Source of the DNA: DATNBT01 sp964579765
GTDB taxonomy: Bacteria > Acidobacteriota > Vicinamibacteria > Vicinamibacterales > CAVVIG01
Direction: 5' to 3'
NCBI GenBank assembly: GCA_964579765.1
Contig: CAZOIK010000409.1
Span: 1 to 14,352 of the forward strand
DNA length: 14,352 bases
Of the stretch, positions 1 to 6,507 are shown piece by piece. The position numbers were made by a program, and so were the translations under genes. The notes under the pieces are model-generated. The model was not told the DNA's origin. It made no database searches and saw only the letters and a program-made list of their open reading frames with translations. The first letter of the stretch is position 1, and the number at the start of each line of letters is the position of its first letter.

Positions 1-1
1 A

Positions 2-79
2 CCGTCCGTGTCGCGCCTGAACGACGCCGTGCGCGCCCTCGACACGCCGGCCCCGCCGGTGGTGCGGCGGCGCCGGTAG
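2..79 (+). CDS. C-terminal end of an unidentified plus-strand protein (partial)
   Basis: The reading frame is open from the window edge to a TAG at 77-79 and encodes about 25 residues, ending in a proline-rich stretch followed by four arginines. The GC-rich third positions fit coding use in the rest of the window, and the stop lies just before a hairpin repeat, which is where gene ends sit elsewhere here. The fragment is too short to assign a family. It would be convergent with dapF. Chance openness of a short GC-rich frame is a real alternative. Confidence 0.4.
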   Translation, partial: PSVSRLNDAVRALDTPAPPVVRRRR

Positions 80-84
80 CACGC

Positions 85-102
85 GCGGACCTGAAGGTCC
101 GC
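85..102. repeat. Dispersed hairpin repeat, copy 1 (7-bp stem, TGAA loop)
   Basis: The arms GCGGACC (85-91) and GGTCCGC (96-102) pair perfectly around TGAA and are followed by ACTACAT. The same loop and tail recur at 5625-5649 with a different stem. The hairpin lies between two convergent coding ends (79 and 139), so it could act as a bidirectional terminator, although no T-tract is present. Next to it CTACATCTG occurs twice, at 104-112 and 119-127. Confidence 0.75.
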
Positions 103-138
103 ACTACATCTGAAACTGCTACATCTGCAACGGCGGTT

Positions 139-939
139 TCAACGCGGTAACGCGCGGAACCACTCGCCTTCGCCGAGCACTTCCGCCCAGCCGGTGAGAT
201 ACACGCTGTCGTCGCGCCACTCGACGCGCTGCGACCCGCCGGGCGCGATGACGTCGGCCTCGCGCGAGGCGCCGCCGAAAGTGGCGGCCGCCACGAGCGA
301 GGCGCACGTGCCGGTGCCGGACGACGTCGTCGGCCCGACGCCGCGTTCCCAGATCCGGATGCGAATCGTGTCCGGCCGCTCGACCGTCGCGAACTCGACG
401 TTGGTGGCATCCGGGAAATACGCGTGCTTCTCGAGCGCGACACCGAGCGCGTGGAACCGGTCGTCGCCGGGCTGTGGCCCGAGGACGATGCACTGCGGGT
501 TGCCGAAGTTCAAGACCACCGCCTCGACCCGCTCGCCCGCCGCGTCGAGGGCGACTTGCTGTACGCCGACGGGCAGGCCCATCGCGGTGCGAAACATGGG
601 ACGGCTGTTCGTGAACCCGGCGCGGGTGACGCGCTTGGGCCCAGCGTCCGTGAGAATCGTCACCGCCGCGTCGTTCCGGTCGTCGTCGAGCAGGAGGAGC
701 GCCGCCAGCCCGCGTACGCCGTTGCCCGACACCTCCGCGCGGCCGCCGTCCGCGTTGTAGAGCTCCATCGCCGCGCCGGCCGCCGTCCGGCCGTAGACGA
801 TCAGGCCGTCCGCGCCGATGCCGGTGTGGCGCTCGCAGATCTCACGCGCGAGCGACGGCAGCGCGACGCCGGCGACGTCGGCCTTGTCAACGTAGAGAAA
901 GTCGTTGCCGTACGCGTGCGCCTTGGCGAACGTCAACAT
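139..939 (-). CDS. dapF: Diaminopimelate epimerase-family protein with substituted catalytic residues
   Basis: This 266-residue protein has the length and motif order of DapF, which interconverts LL- and meso-diaminopimelate for lysine and peptidoglycan synthesis in the cytoplasm. Visible motifs are GNDF (residues 11-14), GIGADGL (40-46), NADG (62-65), GNGVRG (72-77) and ERGVG (198-202) followed by GTG. In E. coli and H. influenzae DapF the catalytic pair is Cys73/Cys217, assisted by His159 and Glu208. Here the aligned residues are Ser71 (TCG codon), Ser207 (TCC) and Gln149 (NPQC in place of NPHC), while Glu198 is kept. The ATG at 939 directly follows the stop of the upstream receptor gene, which suggests translational coupling. 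The family call is firm. Whether it epimerises DAP is uncertain: it may be a serine-based lineage variant, an isomerase of another substrate, or an inactive paralogue. Confidence 0.9.
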   Translation of the reverse strand: MLTFAKAHAYGNDFLYVDKADVAGVALPSLAREICERHTGIGADGLIVYGRTAAGAAMELYNADGGRAEVSGNGVRGLAALLLLDDDRNDAAVTILTDAGPKRVTRAGFTNSRPMFRTAMGLPVGVQQVALDAAGERVEAVVLNFGNPQCIVLGPQPGDDRFHALGVALEKHAYFPDATNVEFATVERPDTIRIRIWERGVGPTTSSGTGTCASLVAAATFGGASREADVIAPGGSQRVEWRDDSVYLTGWAEVLGEGEWFRALPR

Positions 940-3357
940 TCAGAAATTCACTCGCGCGCCGACGTGGACCATCGCCGGCGGCTGGACGGCCGTGATGTCG
1001 CGGAACCCGGGGCCTGTCACGACGCGCTCCTCTACTTCGTTGGCCATGTTCGGCAGGTTGTAGGCGTCCACGAAGATGTCGAAGCTGCGGGCGCCGCCGA
1101 GCGCGAAGCGCTTCTGCACGCGGACGTCCAGCGTGCCGGTATACATGAAGCGCGCATCGCCGGCCGGATAGGCGCGCACGAATTCCGTCCCTTGCGGGAG
1201 GTCCTGCACGATCGTCACGCGCGAGAACGGCTGTCCGTCCTGGTAGCGCGCGATCGCGCCGAACGTAATCTCGTGCGGAAACCTGTAGATGCCGGTCAGC
1301 TTGAGCGTGAACGCGCGATCGAAGAACAACCGGCCGCGCGCACTCGGCGTCGCGTTCGGATCGACGAACAGCTCGCCGTAGCCGCCGATGTCGTTCTCGT
1401 CCGAGCCGAACCCACGGTTCACCGCCGGGCCCGCCGTCTGGCTGGCCGTCGCGTTGAACATGAGCGTCAGCTTGCGGAGCGTCGCTTCGCTGTCCAGCAC
1501 GAGGCCTTCGAACGTCGCGGTGTCCTGGCTCGTGTTGTTGGTCAGGAGATACCGATCGAGACCGAAGCTCGACGGTAGCCGACTGTATACCGGCAGCGCG
1601 ACGTCTCCACCGTCCGCCTCCGGGCGCCCGTCGATGACGGACGACAGGCTGTAGCTCGACAGCGGTGCGCCGGTATCGACGAGATCGTACAGGTGGCGCA
1701 CCTGCTTCGCGATCCCGGTAATGCGGCCGCGGATGTGCGGCGTGAGCTGCGCGTCGATGCCGGCGACCACTTCGTCCGTCACCGGCCGCGCGAGCGACGG
1801 ATCGATCGCGCTGAAGCTCGGATCGCCGCCGACGCCCGGTCCCACGCGCGCGACCAGCGGGCCGACGCCCTGAGCGGTCCAGCTCGAAACGGCGGCCGTC
1901 GGCGCCGCGGGATCGCCGACGGCGAGCGTGTCGAGCGTCAGACGATCGACCGAGCGGCGATAGCCGGCAATCCACGTGAAATGGGAGTGCGCGCTCTGCT
2001 TCCAGCGCAGCAGCACACGCGGCAGGACGTTGTGCCACGAGACGCCGTTGGCGGCGAGGTCGGCGGCGCCATCCACTCCGTCGTACGCCAGGCCCGCTTC
2101 GAACGACCGGCCGGGTCCGATGCCGATGCGATCGCTGACGAACGCCGCGACGGTCGTCGCGTGCCGGCGACTGTCGATGCCGGCATTCGAGTACTGCCAG
2201 AGGCGCGCACGATTGCCGTCAACGAGCTCCCCGATCGCCCCCGCAAATCCGGGCGCCATCTGCATCGACGCGCGTCCGACATCCGCGCCGACAAACAGCC
2301 TGTGTCCGCGATCGCGCGCGGCCGTGCTCGCTCGCATTCCCGCGGACCATTGACGGTCGGTGTGGTCACCCGAATCGACGAGCAGCGGCACCGGCCCGTC
2401 GAGCAGCCGATCGACGACGGGCGCGGCGCCCGACGCGTCGGCTCGCGAGGCATCCGCCTGCGAATACGCGCCGAACACGCGCCACGCCGCCCCACCAGGC
2501 GTGCGGCGTTCCCACGTGGACTGCACGTGCGTGAAGGTGGTTTCGTCGGCGGCCTGGGGCGTCTGAAACGCGAGAGCCGCCGCGAACGGCGCCTGCGTCC
2601 GCTGCACCCAGCCGACCGTCCGCAGCTGGTCGGTCGCACTCGGCGAGAAGACGACATTCACGAACGCCGACGCGGCCTGTCCGTTCGCCTGGGCCGCGCC
2701 GGTCCGCTCGTACTGCGACGCCCCCGCCCACTCCACGTCGGCGACGATGCCGACGCGCGGTGAGAGCGGGCCGCTGACGAACAGTCCGCCGTGGCTCCAC
2801 TGGTGCAGCGTCTCGATGGGTGGCGCGACGTCCGTGGACGAGTTGGCCACAAGGCTGGGCCCGGCGCCAGAGCCGTCGATGATCCGTGTCCAGGTGGAGG
2901 CAGGGGCGGCCGGCTCGAACGAGACGGCAAGCGCCGGCGCGTTGAGGCCGAACGGCATCAGGCCGCTCGCGACATCGACCCGCTGCCAGAACGCCGTCGT
3001 CGGGAAGAGAAACGGCGCGCCGCCGCCGGGGACGGTGACGTTCGCGTCGCCGACGAAGAACTGCGTCTGCCGCCACGAGTTCAGGAAGGCGCCGTCGCGC
3101 GCCGGCCGTCCGGTGTTGAGGCCACCGCCGTAAAAGCGATCGCTCGTCACCTCGCCTTCGGTGGTTTCGAGCAACGCGTAGATGTTGTCGCTCGCCGGCA
3201 GGTCGCGCAGCATCTCCGACGTGAAGCTGGTGCCGATCGCGGCGCTGTCCGCGTGATCGGGCGCGGCAGGCTCCTGGGCGCGAGCCGCACAGGCTGCGGC
3301 CAGAACGATCAGGAGCGCGAGGCGAAGCGCCCCGGGTCGTCGATTTGTCTGTGTCAC
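940..3357 (-). CDS. TonB-dependent receptor-like outer-membrane beta-barrel protein
   Basis: With the GTG at 3357 as start, the protein has 805 residues and opens with a signal peptide (about residues 1-28, ending AARAQ). Residues about 45-130 resemble a receptor plug: LPASDNIYALLE at 53-64, then a GGGLNTGRP stretch and a short FFVGDANVTVPGGG segment. The rest is rich in alternating aromatic strands and ends in Phe (ARVNF), as outer-membrane barrels do. It resembles the large Acidobacteria-type receptors but lacks their N-terminal carboxypeptidase-regulatory-like domain, and I see no clear TonB box. Substrate is unknown. The longer reading frame, open back to 3483, would put about 42 non-signal residues before the signal peptide and overlap the CPBP gene, so the GTG is preferred. 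It sits 14 bp after the CPBP stop and abuts dapF, so the three are probably cotranscribed. Confidence 0.8.
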   Translation of the reverse strand: MTQTNRRPGALRLALLIVLAAACAARAQEPAAPDHADSAAIGTSFTSEMLRDLPASDNIYALLETTEGEVTSDRFYGGGLNTGRPARDGAFLNSWRQTQFFVGDANVTVPGGGAPFLFPTTAFWQRVDVASGLMPFGLNAPALAVSFEPAAPASTWTRIIDGSGAGPSLVANSSTDVAPPIETLHQWSHGGLFVSGPLSPRVGIVADVEWAGASQYERTGAAQANGQAASAFVNVVFSPSATDQLRTVGWVQRTQAPFAAALAFQTPQAADETTFTHVQSTWERRTPGGAAWRVFGAYSQADASRADASGAAPVVDRLLDGPVPLLVDSGDHTDRQWSAGMRASTAARDRGHRLFVGADVGRASMQMAPGFAGAIGELVDGNRARLWQYSNAGIDSRRHATTVAAFVSDRIGIGPGRSFEAGLAYDGVDGAADLAANGVSWHNVLPRVLLRWKQSAHSHFTWIAGYRRSVDRLTLDTLAVGDPAAPTAAVSSWTAQGVGPLVARVGPGVGGDPSFSAIDPSLARPVTDEVVAGIDAQLTPHIRGRITGIAKQVRHLYDLVDTGAPLSSYSLSSVIDGRPEADGGDVALPVYSRLPSSFGLDRYLLTNNTSQDTATFEGLVLDSEATLRKLTLMFNATASQTAGPAVNRGFGSDENDIGGYGELFVDPNATPSARGRLFFDRAFTLKLTGIYRFPHEITFGAIARYQDGQPFSRVTIVQDLPQGTEFVRAYPAGDARFMYTGTLDVRVQKRFALGGARSFDIFVDAYNLPNMANEVEERVVTGPGFRDITAVQPPAMVHVGARVNF

Positions 3358-3371
3358 GTGTGCGCGGAATT

Positions 3372-3902
3372 CTAGCAGAGCAACGCCCGGCCGCCGAGAA
3401 ACCAGATCCAGACGACGACCGTCAGCCAGTGCATCGCGACCGACGGCCAAAGAGATCGGGAGATGAAATAAGCGGCCGTGCACGCCGCTCCGAGCAGCGT
3501 CGTCAGCACGAGGTACACCGGACTCGCGAACAGACCGAAGACCTGCGGCCTGAAGAGCCAGGCGTTGACCGGGTGCGAGACGACGTAGAGCGCAAGTGCC
3601 GCCGCGGCGATCGCGGTGAGGCGGCCGCGCCGCACGGTCCCGGCCTCACGCGGCAACAGGACGCCGCGAAACACGATCTCCTCGACGAGCGCGGGCTGGA
3701 GCAACAGCATCGCGCCCATCGTCGCCATCTCGCTCGCGGGCAGATGCGGCGTGCCCGGCTTCAGCAAGCCCGCGAACAAGCCGATCGGCGTGGCGACGAC
3801 CAGAAAGACGCCGTACACGAGCGCGCACGTGCGCCACGTCCGCCAATCGGGGATCGTCGTCAGCGCCGCGCGAAGATCCCGCCACCGCCGCACGGCGGTC
3901 AT
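3372..3902 (-). CDS. CPBP-family intramembrane protease (Rce1/Abi-like)
   Basis: This 176-residue polytopic membrane protein has hydrophobic segments around residues 25-47, 61-73, 96-110, 127-147 and 152-170. The CPBP signature is present: the EExxxR motif is Glu74-Glu75 and Arg79 in LVEEIVFRG, the second motif His is His110 (VVSHP), and His158 lies in a further helix motif (PSVAMHW). The family comprises membrane-embedded glutamic proteases related to the CAAX-processing enzyme Rce1; in bacteria the substrates are mostly unknown, with roles proposed in peptide maturation and self-immunity. It is the first gene of a likely operon with the receptor-like protein and dapF. No good Shine-Dalgarno sequence precedes the ATG, and the leader is at most 43 bp because the next gene diverges. 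Confidence 0.85.
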   Translation of the reverse strand: MTAVRRWRDLRAALTTIPDWRTWRTCALVYGVFLVVATPIGLFAGLLKPGTPHLPASEMATMGAMLLLQPALVEEIVFRGVLLPREAGTVRRGRLTAIAAAALALYVVSHPVNAWLFRPQVFGLFASPVYLVLTTLLGAACTAAYFISRSLWPSVAMHWLTVVVWIWFLGGRALLC

Positions 3903-3945
3903 CTTAATTCTTTGCGGAGCGTTCGGTTAAGATGGCGGACACACC
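3903..3945. promoter_or_regulatory. Short divergent intergenic region (CPBP gene / outer-membrane protein)
   Basis: Only 43 bp separate two divergent starts, so both promoters must lie here or reach into the coding regions. On the plus strand TAAGAT (3928-3933) is a possible weak -10, which would give a leader of only a few bases before the GTG at 3946. No convincing -35 is visible on either strand. This assignment rests on position more than on sequence. Confidence 0.3.
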
Positions 3946-4782
3946 GTGAAAACACTTGGCGTCCTCTTCGCTCTGCTCGCCTGCGCCGCGCCCGTTGCCG
4001 CGCAGCAGCGTCCGCTCGACACACAGGATCCTGAAACGATCGGCGCCGGCCGCGTGCTGGTTGAAGGCGGCATCAGCGCCTCGCACGACGTCACCTATCC
4101 GCTTTCCGGGTTCAAGGGAAATCTGTGGCAGGTGCCCGTGCTCGGCGTGGACGTTGGCCTGAGCTCGATTGCCGATCTTCAGATCACCGGCGGGCCGTAC
4201 AACTACCTGTCGATCACGAGCCGGCAGCCAGGTCCGCTGGCAAGCGTCGTGACCTCGACCGGCGACTCGACGACGTCGGTCGAGGACATCACGATTGGGG
4301 CGAAGATCCGGCTGGTGCCGGAGGGCAGCAGCCGTCCGAGCCTCGGGTTCCGGTTCGCAACGAGGCTGCCGAACGCGTCGCGCAAGAGCGGCATCGGCCA
4401 GGACACGACCGACTTTGGCGCCTCTCTCCTGGTCGGCAAGACGGTGCAGTCGATCCGCGTTGTGGGCAATCTCGGCTGGGTCAGCATGAGCCAGCCGCTC
4501 GACGGCACGCGGCAGAACGACGAGCTGACCTACGGCTTCTCGCTGGCGCGCGCGGTGACGAACAAGACGGAAATCGTCGGCGAGATCAACGGCCGCGCGT
4601 CTACCGTCGATGTCACACCGATCGGCACCGAAAGCCGGGGACTCTTGAAATTCGGCGGCCGGTTCACGCAGGGCCCCGTGCGATTCGACGCCGGGATCTT
4701 CTTTGGCCTCAACCCGGTCGATCCGACCGTCGGCTTCACGACCGGCGTGACCTACATTTTCAACGCGTTCTCGCTGCCCTGA
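3946..4782 (+). CDS. Secreted outer-membrane beta-barrel protein (transporter-like)
   Basis: This 278-residue protein starts at GTG with a signal peptide, MKTLGVLFALLACAAPVAAQ. The mature part is a run of amphipathic strands with glycine- and aromatic-rich turns and ends close to a FNAFSLP terminus. The mid-region DITIGAKIRLV and the strand pattern FGASLLVGK ... VVGNLGWVSM resemble the putative outer-membrane transporter family sometimes annotated as MetA-pathway of phenol degradation (PF13557), an attribution I make only tentatively. Location is presumably the outer membrane; substrate is unknown. Its gene diverges from the CPBP gene with 43 bp between and converges on the next gene with a hairpin repeat between them. 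It appears monocistronic. Confidence 0.7.
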   Translation: MKTLGVLFALLACAAPVAAQQRPLDTQDPETIGAGRVLVEGGISASHDVTYPLSGFKGNLWQVPVLGVDVGLSSIADLQITGGPYNYLSITSRQPGPLASVVTSTGDSTTSVEDITIGAKIRLVPEGSSRPSLGFRFATRLPNASRKSGIGQDTTDFGASLLVGKTVQSIRVVGNLGWVSMSQPLDGTRQNDELTYGFSLARAVTNKTEIVGEINGRASTVDVTPIGTESRGLLKFGGRFTQGPVRFDAGIFFGLNPVDPTVGFTTGVTYIFNAFSLP

Positions 4783-4793
4783 CGCCTGTGGGT

Positions 4794-4811
4794 GCCGGCC
4801 TTCAGGCCGGC
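4794..4811. repeat. Dispersed hairpin repeat, copy 2 (7-bp stem, TTCA loop)
   Basis: The arms GCCGGCC (4794-4800) and GGCCGGC (4805-4811) flank TTCA, the reverse orientation of copy 1. It fills the 35-bp gap between two convergent genes (ends 4782 and 4818) and is a plausible bidirectional terminator, again without a T-tract. Confidence 0.75.
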
Positions 4812-4817
4812 CGCACG

Positions 4818-5555
4818 TCAGCGCGGGCGTGCCGTCGCATACACCTCGATCCACGAGACGTTCGAGCATCCCGCGAACCCGTGTCCGCCGCCGGGCATGA
4901 GATCGACGAACCCAATCTCGTCCACGCGGCTCAGATCCGGGTGGGCGACTTCTTTCAGGACGATCACCTTCACCGGATCGAGCTGGAACCAGCGTTCGTC
5001 CTGAAAGGTGACCTCCGACACGACGAACATCCCCGAGAAGGCGTTGGCTCCTTCCATCGGCCGCTGCGGGCTCGAGATCGTCTGGCTGCCGACGAGCAGC
5101 GTGCCATCGGCGAGTTTCACGACCGGATGCAGCACGTGCAGGTTCTCGGTGCGCGTCCGCCAGCGCATCCTCGTCTGTCCGGTCAGATCGAGGTAGGCCT
5201 TCGTATCGCGCAGCGTCAGCGCCACGGGTGATGTCGTGAAGCCGGTCCACAGATCCGGGACGCCGTTGTGCGACGTCACCTGGATATCGCGCGCGTCCGC
5301 GCCGTAGAGGTGCAGTTCGAGGGCGGCGTTGGTCAGCGCCTGCGGCGTGATGCGGCGGTTCTCGTCATTGAGCGCGCCGGTGTGCGGCGGCTGCTGCCAG
5401 ACCTCCCGAAACAGCAGCGCGGGCGTGACCGCGTCATGCTCCAGGAAACCAGGGTCGGCGGCTTTGGACTGCGCAAGCACGTGGCTTCCGCCAGCGAGCA
5501 ACACGACGGCACCCGAGATGATCCACTGACGGACGCTGACGAGAGTCGAGATCAT
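4818..5555 (-). CDS. Secreted protein of unknown function
   Basis: This 245-residue protein has a signal peptide at about residues 1-29 (WIISGAVVLLAGG then SHVLAQ). A strong Shine-Dalgarno sequence, GGGAGG, lies just before the ATG at 5555. The mature part contains PQALTNAALELHLYG, LTLRDTKAYLDLTGQTRMRWRTRT and a C-terminal segment VDEIGFVDLMPGGGHG followed by FAGCSNVSWIEVYA. The alternating strands with Gly-rich turns suggest an all-beta sandwich such as a concanavalin- or galactose-binding-like fold. That reading is from pattern only. I do not recognise the family and see no catalytic signature. It is probably periplasmic or exported and appears to be a single-gene unit between two hairpin repeats. 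Confidence 0.75.
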   Translation of the reverse strand: MISTLVSVRQWIISGAVVLLAGGSHVLAQSKAADPGFLEHDAVTPALLFREVWQQPPHTGALNDENRRITPQALTNAALELHLYGADARDIQVTSHNGVPDLWTGFTTSPVALTLRDTKAYLDLTGQTRMRWRTRTENLHVLHPVVKLADGTLLVGSQTISSPQRPMEGANAFSGMFVVSEVTFQDERWFQLDPVKVIVLKEVAHPDLSRVDEIGFVDLMPGGGHGFAGCSNVSWIEVYATARPR

Positions 5556-5594
5556 GGTGTCCTCCCGAATCGTTTTCCGGAGTGTGTCGCGCGC

Positions 5595-5600
5595 AGTATA
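5595..5600 (-). promoter_or_regulatory. Candidate -10 element for the secreted protein gene at 5555
   Basis: The minus strand reads TATACT here, 39 bp upstream of the ATG and upstream of the strong GGGAGG ribosome binding site. No clear -35 is present 16-18 bp further up, where the sequence merges into the hairpin repeats. The call rests on the match to the -10 consensus in an otherwise GC-rich stretch. Confidence 0.4.
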
Positions 5601-5624
5601 GCCCCTTGCAGCACGTCCGGCCCT

Positions 5625-5642
5625 GCAGGCCTGAAGGCCTGC
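5625..5642. repeat. Dispersed hairpin repeat, copy 3 (7-bp stem, TGAA loop)
   Basis: The arms GCAGGCC (5625-5631) and GGCCTGC (5636-5642) flank TGAA, followed by ACTACATG, so loop and tail match copy 1 while the stem differs by paired changes. It lies 18 bp from copy 4 in the gap between ttcA and the secreted protein gene. Confidence 0.75.
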
Positions 5643-5660
5643 ACTACATGCGATGCGAGT

Positions 5661-5681
5661 GGCGGCCCTGAAAGGGCCGCC
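5661..5681. repeat. Dispersed hairpin repeat, copy 4 (9-bp stem), supplying the ttcA stop codon
   Basis: The arms GGCGGCCCT (5661-5669) and AGGGCCGCC (5673-5681) flank GAA and are followed by CTAC. On the minus strand this tail reads GTAG, and its TAG (5682-5684) is the stop codon of ttcA, so the hairpin begins immediately after translation ends. An almost identical unit lies inside the coding region at 12928-12948. Confidence 0.8.
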
Positions 5682-6476
5682 CTACGCGAGAACGCTCGCG
5701 CGAAGTTCGGCGGGCGGGTTGAGGCGCGTGTCGAGCAGGTGGCGCGGCGCGACGTTGCCGAGGGCTTTCAGCATCGACTGCTTCACGCCCGGATGCTCGA
5801 TCTCGAGCTCCATGATCAGCTTCTTCGCGCGCTGGCGCTGCAGGCCAAGGTCGCCGCACGCGGGACAGCAGCAGCCGATGATCGGCAACTCGCATTCCTT
5901 CGTGTACAACCGCGCCTCGTCTTCGCCCACGTAAACGAGCGGTCTGATCACGACATGTTCCCCGTCGTCTGACACCAGCTTGGCGGGCATCGCCTTGAGC
6001 GAGCCGGCGAAGAAGAGATTCAGCAGCAGGGTTTCGATGAAGTCGTCGGCGTGATGGCCGAGCGCGATTTTGGTCGCGCCCACCTGTTTTGCGACGCGGT
6101 ACAGCACGCCCCGCCGCAGCCGCGCGCACAACGAGCACGGCGTCTGATCGGCGTCGAGGATGTCCTCGATCAGGATGCCGATGCCCGTGTGCTCGATGCG
6201 GTATTCCCAGCCGCGCGCCTCGCACGTCTTCGCGATCAGATCGTGCTTGAACTCCTTATAACCCGAGTCCACGTTGACCGCGACGACCGAGAACGGAATC
6301 GGCGCTCGTTGCCGCAGGACATCCAGTATCTGTAGCAGCGCCCAGCTGTCTTTCCCGCCGGAGAGCCCGACCATAATCCGATCGCCGGGTTCGATCATCG
6401 AGAAGTCGGCAATCGCCTTCGTCGTCTTCTTCGCGATCTTCGACTCGAGTTCGGTGCGGTAGGCCATCGGATGCAT
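5682..6476 (-). CDS. ttcA: tRNA 2-thiocytidine(32) synthetase TtcA
   Basis: TtcA uses ATP, a [4Fe-4S] cluster and a sulfur donor to thiolate cytidine 32 of certain tRNAs. This 264-residue protein has the PP-loop SGGKDS at 39-44, preceded by ADFSMIEPGDRIMVGL as in E. coli TtcA. The CxxC pair is Cys114/Cys117 in PCSLCARLRRG, followed by GATKIALGHHADD and SDDGEHVVIRPL. A second cysteine cluster, Cys202-203-204 and Cys207, aligns with the region holding the third cluster ligand. The C-terminal motif NVAPRHLLDT matches the E. coli end and is followed by an extra 14 or so residues that stop inside a hairpin repeat. ATG 6476 or the in-frame ATG at 6467 could be the start; neither has a strong Shine-Dalgarno sequence. 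It lies 30 bp downstream of the methyltransferase gene and is probably cotranscribed. Confidence 0.93.
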   Translation of the reverse strand: MHPMAYRTELESKIAKKTTKAIADFSMIEPGDRIMVGLSGGKDSWALLQILDVLRQRAPIPFSVVAVNVDSGYKEFKHDLIAKTCEARGWEYRIEHTGIGILIEDILDADQTPCSLCARLRRGVLYRVAKQVGATKIALGHHADDFIETLLLNLFFAGSLKAMPAKLVSDDGEHVVIRPLVYVGEDEARLYTKECELPIIGCCCPACGDLGLQRQRAKKLIMELEIEHPGVKQSMLKALGNVAPRHLLDTRLNPPAELRASVLA

Positions 6477-6493
6477 CTTACATGGTCGCCACG

Positions 6494-6507
6494 GCCGTGG
6501 CCACGGC
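6494..6507. repeat. Perfect 14-bp palindrome between methyltransferase and ttcA
   Basis: GCCGTGGCCACGGC is self-complementary. It begins at the last base of the methyltransferase stop codon and lies 17 bp before the ttcA ATG. It could be an operator-like dyad or a short hairpin between cistrons. No protein or RNA partner can be named. Confidence 0.4.

Noticed and set aside
85..130. Possible start of a CRISPR-like or tandem array from repeated CTACATCTG
   Set aside because: Only two 9-base copies with a 6-base gap, no further units or spacers.
3358..3483. Longer start for the receptor-like protein
   Set aside because: It overlaps the CPBP gene and places 42 residues ahead of a normal signal peptide.
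3904..5250. Minus-strand open frame of 448 codons across the outer-membrane protein and part of the next gene
   Set aside because: It crosses two better supported genes and has shadow-type composition.
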